From Halobacteriales archaeon QH_10_67_22 (GTDB lineage Archaea > Halobacteriota > Halobacteria > Halobacteriales > Haloarculaceae), in the NCBI GenBank assembly GCA_003021305.1, contig PXQN01000031.1, forward strand, positions 1-35,922: a DNA stretch of 35,922 nt. The letters run 5' to 3'. Below are positions 14,840 through 22,939 of the stretch, piece after piece. Numbering within the stretch: position 1 is the first letter of the stretch; every line of letters begins with the position of its first letter. The position numbers and the translations under genes are program-made. Below the pieces are notes generated by a model. That model did no database searches, had not been told where the DNA came from, and saw nothing but the letters and a program-made list of their open reading frames with translations.

Positions 14840-14982
14840 TCAACAGTCCGACCGAAGCGGTCGAGTAAACTCGCGTCTAGTTTCTCCCCGTTTACAATCG
14901 TTTAGGTATGAGGCGGGAAAACTAAGAAACAACCCGCGTCGCCGCCGTTGGTCCCCGCGGCTCGGTGGGTAAGAGGTGATCT

Positions 14983-17052
14983 ATGATGCAACGGTCACAG
15001 TTTCTGGCGGTGGTCGCAGTCGCACTGCTCGTGTTCGTCCCCGGCGTGGCGCTGGGCACGGTCGACGACCACGACTCGACGAGTGAGTTCTCGGCTGCCG
15101 AGAGCGGTGTCACACAGCAACAGGACAACGTCACCGGCAGTCCGAGTCTGAGCGCGTCGATCGCAAACAACAGAGTCCAGCCCGGCGAGGAGCGCACCCT
15201 GCAGGTGACGCTCATAAACGACGGCAACGTCACCGACGGGTCGCTGTCGAACCCGGCACTCGAAGAGCGGGTCACGACAGCACGGGCCCTGACCGCCGAA
15301 CTGAACGTCTCCGACGTGGAGACCGAACCCCGCATCGACCCGCGGACGCTGGAGGTCGTCGAACCCCGCTCAAGTGAGGTCCCCATTACCGTCGAGACCA
15401 ACGAGCAGGCGGTCGCGCGGTTGCCCGACGGCGCCAGTGCACCGCTGGCGTTCGACGTGACCGTCGACAGCGACGCCGGCGCCGGCGTCTATCACCTCCC
15501 GCTGAACGTCTCGTACAACTACACCTCGGAGGTCGACCCCGAGCGAAGCAGGTACAACACGACGACGAAGAACAAGACGTTCAACCTCACGCTGGTCGTC
15601 GAGGAGACCCCGCGGTTCGAGGTCGTCGACGTCGACTCGAACGCCCGCGTCGGCGCGACCGGGACCGTCGAGGTCACCCTCGAGAACACGGGCACCCAGG
15701 CCGCACGCAACACGTCGGTCGCGCTGACCTCCGAGAACAGCGACCTCACGTTCGGCGAGGCCACGACCGGGAGTCGCTACGTCGGCGGCGCCTGGGAACC
15801 GGGCGAACGCCGCAACGTCTCCTACCGCGTCCGGGCCGCCCGGTCGGCCAGCCAGCAACAGTACGCGTTCACCGCCCAGGCCACCTACGAGAACGAAGAG
15901 GGCAACGCGCGACAGTCGCGGGCGCTCTCGCTGGGCGTCACGCCCGACCCCGAACAGACGTTCTCTGTCGTCGAGACCGAAAGTACCGTCGCGGTCGCCA
16001 ACGAGGGGTCGCTGCTCGTGACGATACGCAACGATGGCCCGATCGACGTCGACGACGCCTCGGTCACGCTCCAGTCGGCCAGCAGCGACATCGTGTTCGG
16101 CGAGTCCGCGACCGCCGAGCAGTTCGTCGGCACCTGGGAAACCGGTGAGACGCGCACGGTGGCGGTCAACGCGACGGCCCTGCCCGGCGCGTCCGAACGG
16201 GACTACTCGGTCTCCGCGACCGTGAGTTACGAGGACCGCGAGGACGACCCCGAGGAGTCACGGCCCCTCCAGTTCGGGCTCCGTCCGGGACCGGAACCGG
16301 AGTTCACCGCGAATGACGTCTCCTCGAACCTCAGAGTCGGCGAGGACGGCACCCTCTCCGGGACGATCACCAACACGGGCGGCAGCGAGGCCGAGAACGT
16401 CGTCGTCGTCTTCGAGACCCAGACCGAGACGATAACCCCCCTGGAGTCCGAGTACGCGGTCGGCACGCTCGCCCCGGGCGAGTCCGAAACGTTCGAGTTC
16501 GACGTCGAAGTGTCGGGGTCGGCCAAGTCGGGGCCCCGCCAGTTCACCCTCCGCCCGCAGTACCGGGCCGACGACCAGCAGCGCCAGGGCGACAGTTTCG
16601 ACGTGCGCGAGCAGGTCGAACCCGAGCGTGACGTCTTCGAGCTGTCGGTCGTCGACGCCAGCGTCGAGCAGGGCGCCACCTCGGAAATCGCGGTCGAGGT
16701 CACCAACGCTGGCGACGAGACGCTGTCGGACGTCTCGGCGGCGCTGTTCGCCGACGACCCGATCGACGTCGACGACGGCGACGGCTTCATCCAGGAACTC
16801 GAACCCGGTGACTCCGAGACTATCGTCTTCGAGATCAGTTCCTCGGGCAGTGCCCTCACCAAACGGTACCCCGTCGAACTGGACTTCCAGTACGACGAAC
16901 CGGACGGCGACACGAAACTCTCCAGCGGGTACAAGGTCGGCGTCCAGGTCACCGAACCCGAGGACAGCGGCCCGCCCGTCCTCCTGATCGTCGCCCTGGT
17001 CGCCCTGCTGGCGGTCGCTGGCGCCGGCGCGTACCTGCGCTTTGGCAGGTGA
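14983..17052 (+). CDS. Secreted, membrane-anchored COG1361-type protein with CARDB/NEW3-like repeats
   Basis: This 689-aa protein has a Sec signal peptide (about residues 1-25, FLAVVAVALLVFVPGVALG) and a C-terminal transmembrane helix (about 665-684) followed by a short basic tail. In between are four to five immunoglobulin-like repeats of about 110 residues. Each has the pattern of variable start, VGxxGxxxVTLxNTG, and a late GxxxxVxY strand (visible near residues 210, 335, 445 and 560). Many N-x-S/T sites suggest glycosylation. A strong Shine-Dalgarno GAGGTGATC precedes the tandem ATG. The MMPL gene starts 3 nt after the stop, so the two form an operon. It probably acts as the extracellular partner of the exporter; substrate and partner contacts are unknown. 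Confidence 0.85.
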   Translation: MMQRSQFLAVVAVALLVFVPGVALGTVDDHDSTSEFSAAESGVTQQQDNVTGSPSLSASIANNRVQPGEERTLQVTLINDGNVTDGSLSNPALEERVTTARALTAELNVSDVETEPRIDPRTLEVVEPRSSEVPITVETNEQAVARLPDGASAPLAFDVTVDSDAGAGVYHLPLNVSYNYTSEVDPERSRYNTTTKNKTFNLTLVVEETPRFEVVDVDSNARVGATGTVEVTLENTGTQAARNTSVALTSENSDLTFGEATTGSRYVGGAWEPGERRNVSYRVRAARSASQQQYAFTAQATYENEEGNARQSRALSLGVTPDPEQTFSVVETESTVAVANEGSLLVTIRNDGPIDVDDASVTLQSASSDIVFGESATAEQFVGTWETGETRTVAVNATALPGASERDYSVSATVSYEDREDDPEESRPLQFGLRPGPEPEFTANDVSSNLRVGEDGTLSGTITNTGGSEAENVVVVFETQTETITPLESEYAVGTLAPGESETFEFDVEVSGSAKSGPRQFTLRPQYRADDQQRQGDSFDVREQVEPERDVFELSVVDASVEQGATSEIAVEVTNAGDETLSDVSAALFADDPIDVDDGDGFIQELEPGDSETIVFEISSSGSALTKRYPVELDFQYDEPDGDTKLSSGYKVGVQVTEPEDSGPPVLLIVALVALLAVAGAGAYLRFGR

Positions 17053-17055
17053 CCG

Positions 17056-19530
17056 ATGGACGCCGACCGTCTCATCGAGCACGTCTCGGCGGCGATCACC
17101 GCCCACCCCGGCCGCATCGCCGTCGGCTTTCTCGTGCTGACCGGCGTGTTCGTCCTCGGCCTCGGCAACGTCGAGACCGAATCCGGGAGCGACCAGTTCG
17201 TTGAGGACCTGGAGTCGTTCGAGGCGTTCCAGGACATCCAGCGCGAGTTCGGCGCCCCGTTCCCCGGGTCCTCGACGAGCACCCGGCTCCTCCAGCGCGA
17301 ACGTGACGTCCTCTCGCGGGCGGGACTGTTACGGATGCTCCGGACCCAGGAGCGGTTGCTCGACCACGAGACGCTCCGGGTGACTGGGGCGTCGAGTCCG
17401 GCCCGGATCGTCGCCCGCGAACTCGACCCCGGGGCGACCACGATCGAAGCGGAGGTCGACGCCGTCGAACGGGCCACCGAGGCCGAGGTCGACGACGCGG
17501 TCAGGCGGGCCGCCGAACGGCCCGGCTTTCGCTCGCAGGTCAGCGACGACTTCGACACACAGACCGCAAGCGCCAGGGCGATGCAGGGCTCTGTCAGTCA
17601 CAGCCGCGACGTCAGCGACCGCGAGGAGCGCGTCGAGCGCGTCCTCTCGCAGGGGGGCGGTAACGTCGAGACCGTCGGCAGCAACCCGGACACTGTGGGG
17701 TCGTCACTGGCGCTGACCCTGCCAGCGGCGTTCGTCCTCATCGTGCTCTTTCTGGTCGTGGCCTACCGGGACCTGGTCGACCTGCTGCTGGGCGTCGTCG
17801 CCATCCTGATGACGATCCTCTGGACGTTCGGCTTCCTGGGGCTGGCCGGCATCGCGTTCAATCCCCTGCTGGTGGCGGTACCCCCGCTTTTGATCGCCGT
17901 CGGTATCGACTTCGGCATCCACGCCGTCAACCGCTACCGCGAGGAACGCGGTCTCGAGAAGTCGGTCGCCGAGTCGATGCAGGTGACGACGAACCAGTTG
18001 CTCGTGGCCTTTTTCATCGTGATGGGGACGACCGTCATCGGCTTCCTCTCGAATCTCGTCAGCGCGCTCGCCCCGATCCAGGACTTCGGGCTGGTCGCCG
18101 CCATCGGCATCGTGTTCACGTTTCTCATCTTCGGCGTGTTCCTGCCGGCGGCGAAGGTGAAGATCGACCGGCTGAGCGACCGCTACCCGATCCCGCGGTT
18201 CAGCGAGCGCCCGCTGGGTTCGGAGGGGTCGCTGCTGGGCCGCGTACTCAGCGGCGGGGTCGTCGTCGCCGACCGTGCACCGGTGGTGTTCCTGCTGGTC
18301 GTCCTCCTGAGTAGCGCCGGCGCGGGCGTCTACGCCACCGGCGTCGGCACCGGGTTCAGCGAGGAGGACTTCCGCCCACCGGAGTACGAGGACGTCCCCG
18401 AGTGGCAGAAGAACCTCCCCGAGCCGCTGGCGCCGCCGGAGTACGACTACGTCTCGAAGGTCAACTACATCGACGACCGCTTTTCCGAGAGCGACTCCGT
18501 GTTGTTGTTCGTCGAGGCGCGGATGGAACGCGGGAGGTCGCTCCAGCACCTCGACCGGACGGCCAAGAACCCCCCGTCGTCGTTCGAGCGCGACGGCCGC
18601 CACGCCGACGGCCAGTCGCTGGTGTCGGTCGTCGAGTCTACCCGGGCACGCGACCCCGAGTTCGACGCCCTCGTCGCGCGCAACGACCAGAACGGTGACG
18701 GGATCCCGGACGAGAACCTGGACCAGGTGTACGACGCCCTGGAGAACACGCCCAACAGCGGCGTCGAGGGCGTCCTCGCGAGCGACCGCCGGGCGACGCT
18801 GGTCACCTACTCCGTCGACCCCGACGCGACCAACCGGGAGGTGACCGCCGACGCCGAGACGGTCGCCACCGAGAGCCCCCTCGAGGCGACGCCGACCGGC
18901 ACCGCCGTCATCTTCGAGGACGCCTCACAGCTCATCCTCGACACCGTCATCCAGAGCCTGATCATCACGCTCGTCGGCGCATCGGTGTTCCTGGTGGCCG
19001 TCTACGGCATCCTCGAAGGCCGGCCGTCGCTGGGCGTCGCGAACGTCGTCCCCATCGCGACCACGGTCGCGTTCGTCGTCGCGTCGATGCGGTACTTCGG
19101 CATCAACTTCAACGCGATAAACGGGGTGATACTCTCGCTGACCATCGGACTGGGTATCGACTACTCGGTCCACGTCACCCACCGCTTCGCCGACGAGTTC
19201 GAACGGACCGACGTCGAGACGGCCCTCGAACGGGCTGTCAGGGGCACCGGCGGGGCGCTGGCCGGCAGCATGCTGACGACCGTCTCCGGGATCGGCGTCC
19301 TCGTGTTCGCGCTCGACCCCGCTATCGGCGTGTTCGGTCTCCTCACTGCGCTGTCGGTCATCCTCGCCTTTCTCTCGTCAGTGTTCGTGTTGCCGTCGGT
19401 GCTCGTCGTCTGGGACCGGGTCGCCAACCACTCCGGCGCCGCGCGGTGGCTCCGCCAGCTCCGGGGCGACGAGGACCGCCTAACCACCGGCGACACACAC
19501 CCCTCGCCCGCCCCCGACCCCGAGGACTGA
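17056..19530 (+). CDS. MMPL/RND family transporter (HAE3-like)
   Basis: This 824-aa protein has two RND halves. Each has one N-terminal helix, a large external loop, and a five-helix MMPL/SSD-like bundle (about 213-372 and 625-790). The RND-type helix-4 motifs are GIDFGIHAVNRYREE in the first half and GLGIDYSVHVTHRFADEF in the second; the acidic residues presumably carry the proton-motive coupling. Archaeal members (HAE3 subgroup) lack outer-membrane partners and are thought to export lipids or other hydrophobic molecules; no substrate can be read here. It forms an operon with the preceding COG1361-type protein. The tail is acidic. A family-1 mobile element lies 26 bp downstream. Confidence 0.92.
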   Translation: MDADRLIEHVSAAITAHPGRIAVGFLVLTGVFVLGLGNVETESGSDQFVEDLESFEAFQDIQREFGAPFPGSSTSTRLLQRERDVLSRAGLLRMLRTQERLLDHETLRVTGASSPARIVARELDPGATTIEAEVDAVERATEAEVDDAVRRAAERPGFRSQVSDDFDTQTASARAMQGSVSHSRDVSDREERVERVLSQGGGNVETVGSNPDTVGSSLALTLPAAFVLIVLFLVVAYRDLVDLLLGVVAILMTILWTFGFLGLAGIAFNPLLVAVPPLLIAVGIDFGIHAVNRYREERGLEKSVAESMQVTTNQLLVAFFIVMGTTVIGFLSNLVSALAPIQDFGLVAAIGIVFTFLIFGVFLPAAKVKIDRLSDRYPIPRFSERPLGSEGSLLGRVLSGGVVVADRAPVVFLLVVLLSSAGAGVYATGVGTGFSEEDFRPPEYEDVPEWQKNLPEPLAPPEYDYVSKVNYIDDRFSESDSVLLFVEARMERGRSLQHLDRTAKNPPSSFERDGRHADGQSLVSVVESTRARDPEFDALVARNDQNGDGIPDENLDQVYDALENTPNSGVEGVLASDRRATLVTYSVDPDATNREVTADAETVATESPLEATPTGTAVIFEDASQLILDTVIQSLIITLVGASVFLVAVYGILEGRPSLGVANVVPIATTVAFVVASMRYFGINFNAINGVILSLTIGLGIDYSVHVTHRFADEFERTDVETALERAVRGTGGALAGSMLTTVSGIGVLVFALDPAIGVFGLLTALSVILAFLSSVFVLPSVLVVWDRVANHSGAARWLRQLRGDEDRLTTGDTHPSPAPDPED

Positions 19531-19556
19531 CCGGACGGATACTCCCGCAACCCTTT

Positions 19557-19638
19557 ATAGTGATTATTGTAGCGATTTACCGGTACGACCGCACGATTGC
19601 GTGCGGTCGATCCGGAACAGACCGACAATAATCACTAT
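19557..19638 (-). mobile_element. MITE-like palindromic element, family 1, copy 3 (82 bp)
   Basis: This is the reverse complement of copy 1 with no mismatch. It sits between the MMPL gene and the oxidoreductase gene. The deduced empty site is CTTT-ATAT-ATTCC, an excellent TATA box 21-28 nt upstream of the next ATG. The right junction (CACTATATTCC) keeps a shorter A/T run at the same position. Confidence 0.85.
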
Positions 19639-19643
19639 ATTCC
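19634..19643 (+). promoter_or_regulatory. Hybrid TATA element at mobile-element junction
   Basis: ACTATATTCC spans the right junction of the family-1 element. It is 20-29 nt before the oxidoreductase ATG, so any core promoter of that gene now includes element-derived bases. Before insertion the site would have read TTTATATATT. Confidence 0.45.
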
Positions 19644-19662
19644 CGCCCACGCAACGTCGGGC

Positions 19663-21069
19663 ATGGACCACGTCGTGGTGATCGGCGCGTACGGCAGTGC
19701 AGGCGCGGCGGTCGCGGGCGAACTCGCGGACGACCCCGACATCGAACTGACGCTGATAGACGACGGCGACCCCGGCGGCGGACTCTGCATCCTGCGGGGG
19801 TGTATGCCCTCGAAAGAGGGGCTGTCGGCAGGCGCCCACCGGTTCCAGGTCCGCCACGACGACCGCCTCGTCGGCGGGGTGCCCGACGTCGACCTCGAAC
19901 GGGTCGTCGAGCGCAAGGACGACCACACCCTCGGGTGGGCCGCCCACCGCCGCGAGGAGGTCGCGGACCTGGCCGACCGCGAGGACGTCACGCTCGTCCG
20001 TGACACCGCCCGCTTCGTCGACGACCACACGGTCGCCGCCGGCGGCCGGGAGTTCGCGGCCGACTACGTCGTCGTCGCCACCGGGTCACGCGTCAACGTC
20101 CCCGACACGCCCGGGATCGAGGAGGTCCCGTTCATGACCAGCGAGAACGTCCTCGACGCGACCGCGTTCCCCGACTCGGGGATCGTCATGGGATTCGGCT
20201 ACGTCGGGACGGAACTGGTCCCCTACCTCTCGGAGGCGGCGGGGATGGACCTGACTGTCATCGAACACGACGCCCGTCCCATCGACGAGGCCGACCCCGA
20301 GTTCGGCGACGCCGTGCTGGATCTGTACCGGGAGCAGTTCGACGTGACAGTCCCGACCAACTGTTACGAGAAACGGCTCGAAGCGACCGCCGACGGCGGC
20401 GTTCGGCTCCACGTCGAGTTCGACGACGGGGTCACCGACGCCTTCGAGGCCGACCAGCTGTTCTGTTTCACCGGTCGCCGGCCCAACGTCGACCGTCTCG
20501 GGTTCGAACACACGTCGGTCACGCCGGGCGAGGGATGGGTCCGGGACACGCTCCAGACGGACGCCGACGAACGGGTGTTCGTCGTCGGCGACGCCAACGG
20601 CCGCGAGCCGATCCTCCACGTCGCCAAAGAAGAGGGCAACATCGTCGCCGAGAACATCCGCCGACACGCCCGCGGCGTCGACACCCGACCGTACGAGAAC
20701 GTCCACCACCACGTCATCTTCACGGGCCTGGGGGTGTACCCGTTCGCCCGCGTCGGCCACAGCGAGGAAAGTGCCCGCGCGGCCGGCCACGATGTCGTCG
20801 TCGCGACCAGACAGGCCGGCGACGACGGCGTGTTCAAGACCAAAGACACCCCGGAGGGACTGGCGAAACTGGTCGTCGACCGCACGGACGGCACCGTTCT
20901 GGGCTGGCAGGGCCTGCACTACCACGCCGACGTGATGGCAAAGACACTGCAGGTAGTCGTCGAACTCGGCCTGGACGTCCGCGATATTCCGGACCGCGCC
21001 TACCACCCGACGACGCCGGAAATACTCGACGGCCTCGTCCGGGCGTGTGCGGACGAACTCGCGGACTGA
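19663..21069 (+). CDS. FAD-dependent pyridine nucleotide-disulfide oxidoreductase (dihydrolipoamide dehydrogenase / mercuric reductase-like)
   Basis: This 468-aa flavoprotein has an N-terminal FAD Rossmann motif (VVVIGAYGSAGAA), the redox-active C42-x4-C47 disulfide (GGLCILRGCMPSK), the VVATGSR motif, a central NAD(P) domain (GIVMGFGYVGTELVPYL), a second FAD motif (RVFVVGDANG), and the C-terminal dimer interface HPTTPE with the catalytic His-Glu pair. This is a complete class I disulfide reductase. The substrate is not certain: no 2-oxoacid dehydrogenase genes are adjacent and no N-terminal metal-binding domain is present, so a low-molecular-weight disulfide or other thiol substrate is possible. 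The ATG at 19663 is set by the TATA-like junction 21-28 nt upstream. Confidence 0.9.
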   Translation: MDHVVVIGAYGSAGAAVAGELADDPDIELTLIDDGDPGGGLCILRGCMPSKEGLSAGAHRFQVRHDDRLVGGVPDVDLERVVERKDDHTLGWAAHRREEVADLADREDVTLVRDTARFVDDHTVAAGGREFAADYVVVATGSRVNVPDTPGIEEVPFMTSENVLDATAFPDSGIVMGFGYVGTELVPYLSEAAGMDLTVIEHDARPIDEADPEFGDAVLDLYREQFDVTVPTNCYEKRLEATADGGVRLHVEFDDGVTDAFEADQLFCFTGRRPNVDRLGFEHTSVTPGEGWVRDTLQTDADERVFVVGDANGREPILHVAKEEGNIVAENIRRHARGVDTRPYENVHHHVIFTGLGVYPFARVGHSEESARAAGHDVVVATRQAGDDGVFKTKDTPEGLAKLVVDRTDGTVLGWQGLHYHADVMAKTLQVVVELGLDVRDIPDRAYHPTTPEILDGLVRACADELAD

Positions 21070-21162
21070 CGCTCGCCGAAGTCGCGACACGCCGGCGCGT
21101 CGGCCGCGAAACGCACCGTTCGACACAAAGCTATTTTTCGACCGGGAAGAGATAGGAGGGAC

Positions 21163-21831
21163 GTGCCTGGGGAGTGGAGTTGCGACCACTGTGACCTCTC
21201 GACAGTCACGGCGACGCGGCAGGACCTCCTGAAACGGGTCCGGTCGCACCTCCTCCGACAGGGTGGGAGCATCCTGGTCCACGAGTCCCCCGACGGCGGC
21301 GACCACGCGGCGTGTGTCAGCCACCTCTCGGCGTACGACTCCGACGAGACCGGGGTGCTGTGTCTGACGAAGACGCCGGCGGCGAAACTCGAGGCGTACC
21401 ACCGCGAGGTCGGCGAGTGGCCGTTCGATTTTCACGTGCTCACCCCCAGCATGGACGCGTCGCTCCCGGAGGGACACGTCGCCACGGCGGCGGATTTCGC
21501 CGGCGGTCCGCTGTCGGTCACGGAGATCGAACCCACCGCGCTGGACTCGGTGGCCCGTGACATCAACGACTCGCTGACCGAACTGGCCGACAGGAACGAC
21601 CACGTCGCCGTCTGTATCGACACGCTCACCGAACTCGTCACTACCTTCGGCCCGAAACCGATTTTCAAGCTGGTCCACGCGCTCAACGGCCGGTTCCGTG
21701 GCGTCGGGGCGTTCGCCCACTGGCACTACGCGCCCGACACGCTGATGGACTCGACCAACCACGTGGTCCGGGAACTGTTCCAGTTGTTGCACGACACTCG
21801 CGGCGACGAGGCGACGCTCCAGACACTGTGA
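21163..21831 (+). CDS. Haloarchaeal signalling-type protein (DUF7504-like)
   Basis: This 222-aa protein starts with GTG at 21163, supported by a Shine-Dalgarno GGAGGG five to ten nt upstream and a TATA-like AGCTATTTTT near 21128. The N-terminus has a Cys pair (WSCDHCDLS). The body has a RecA/KaiC-like topology: GGSILVHESPDG (a degenerate P-loop position lacking GKT), VLCLTKTPAAKLE, and NDHVAVCIDTLTELVTTFG (Walker-B-like strand). A C-terminal GAFAHWHYAPDT segment follows. This resembles proteins catalogued as DUF7504, which accompany haloarchaeal regulators, but it probably does not hydrolyse ATP. Function is unknown. The transcription unit seems to be monocistronic. Confidence 0.7.
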   Translation: MPGEWSCDHCDLSTVTATRQDLLKRVRSHLLRQGGSILVHESPDGGDHAACVSHLSAYDSDETGVLCLTKTPAAKLEAYHREVGEWPFDFHVLTPSMDASLPEGHVATAADFAGGPLSVTEIEPTALDSVARDINDSLTELADRNDHVAVCIDTLTELVTTFGPKPIFKLVHALNGRFRGVGAFAHWHYAPDTLMDSTNHVVRELFQLLHDTRGDEATLQTL

Positions 21832-21881
21832 GGCCGGCCCAGAACGCTACAGACGTCGAGACAGCGCGCCAGGACGGTTTC

Positions 21882-21990
21882 ATACGGTCGTGCGTAATTC
21901 TTTTGATGCCCATGAAACAAACGGCCGTCCCCGTGGTCCGAAACGCCGATACGAACCGACACTGCGGAAATTAGTTACGCACGACCGTAT
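21882..21990 (+). mobile_element. MITE-like element, family 2, copy 1 (109 bp)
   Basis: The ends ATACGGTCGTGCGTAA and TTACGCACGACCGTAT form a perfect 16-bp terminal inverted repeat. The interior is non-coding. The second copy at 35657-35765 has the same length and about 90% identity (11 differences seen). The last T of the element is also the first base of the TCA that gives the TGA stop of the minus-strand membrane gene. The deduced empty site is TTC-ATAT-CAG. Confidence 0.88.
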
Positions 21991-22835
21991 CAGACGTTCC
22001 CGAGCGCCTGGTGGCGGTTGTAGAAGGCCGCGTGGTAGGTGAAGTTGACGATGAACCCCAGCGGCCCGATGACCAGTACCCAGATGCCGAGCAGGACGAT
22101 CGTCACGAGTCCGAAGCCCTGTCCGAGGTCGGACGCCGTGCTCCCCGTCAGGCTCTCGACACCAGCCCCGAGCACGAGCACGATCACGTAGGGTATCCCG
22201 ACGACCGACCCGACGATCAGGGCCCGGAGCGCCGTGTAGCCGAGCACGCTGAGCGGGGCCCTGGTGACCAGATCGAACGACTTCGAGAACGACGACAGCG
22301 CCGTGGCGTCGTCGGCGACGATGGCGATGTCGAAAAACTGTATCACGAATCCGACGAGGGCGAACACAAACATCACAACGAGGAACATGAGAGCGATCAT
22401 CAGCCCCACTCTGGCGAACGCGCTCGCTCCGCCGCCGGCTTCCGAGATACCTGCGGCCCCGAACCCGACGGTGAAAATGAAGACCAAAAACAGGACGAAC
22501 GTGACCACGAAACTGACCGTCATGAGGAGGAGAAACGCCCCGAGATACGAGAGAAAGCCGTTCTGGACGCTCGACATGAAGGCGTCGAGGTTCCCGTTCC
22601 CGTTGCGACCGGCGTAGGCCATCCCGAGTAGCCCGGTCACCATCACTGCGGCGAACACCCCCTGTACGACCGGCGCGAGCAACGGTCCGAACAACGGTAT
22701 CAACCCCAACACGAAGCTCACGACGAGCGTGATCAAGCCTCCGACCACGTTCACTCCGATGCCGACCGGTACGATGAGCGGATTGTGCCGCAGTATCTTG
22801 CCCGTATCCCCGATCGCGTCTATTGCTGCACCCAT
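21990..22835 (-). CDS. Haloarchaeal polytopic membrane protein (DUF7847-like)
   Basis: This 281-aa protein has about six hydrophobic segments, including two long glycine-rich ones (GVNVVGGLITLVVSFVLGLI and FLLLMTVSFVVTFVLFLVFI). A soluble-looking GRNGNGNLDAFMSSVQ loop lies between them. It resembles the membrane family annotated DUF7847 (related to glycerophosphodiester phosphodiesterase membrane domains); the number is from memory. Function is unknown. A TTACTTTATTACC box lies 27-40 nt upstream. The C-terminus is at the edge of the family-2 element, but the TGA is retained as in the empty site. Confidence 0.7.
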   Translation of the reverse strand: MGAAIDAIGDTGKILRHNPLIVPVGIGVNVVGGLITLVVSFVLGLIPLFGPLLAPVVQGVFAAVMVTGLLGMAYAGRNGNGNLDAFMSSVQNGFLSYLGAFLLLMTVSFVVTFVLFLVFIFTVGFGAAGISEAGGGASAFARVGLMIALMFLVVMFVFALVGFVIQFFDIAIVADDATALSSFSKSFDLVTRAPLSVLGYTALRALIVGSVVGIPYVIVLVLGAGVESLTGSTASDLGQGFGLVTIVLLGIWVLVIGPLGFIVNFTYHAAFYNRHQALGNV

Positions 22836-22856
22836 TGTCGCTCGGAAAACTGTTAC

Positions 22857-22876
22857 CGGGTAATAAAGTAACTACT
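22857..22876 (-). promoter_or_regulatory. Promoter of the DUF7847-like gene
   Basis: GTTACTTTATTACCC on the minus strand lies 27-40 nt before the ATG at 22835 and is the only A/T-rich run in the spacer. Confidence 0.5.
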
Positions 22877-22939
22877 GGTTCGATTTCGCGGCGCAGTTCC
22901 GGTCGGTAACGGGACGGCCACGCCACCGCCGGGTCGCGG

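Noticed and set aside
20086-21792. 568-codon minus-strand ORF
   Set aside because: It covers the antisense of two well-supported genes (oxidoreductase and DUF7504-like) and shows no family.
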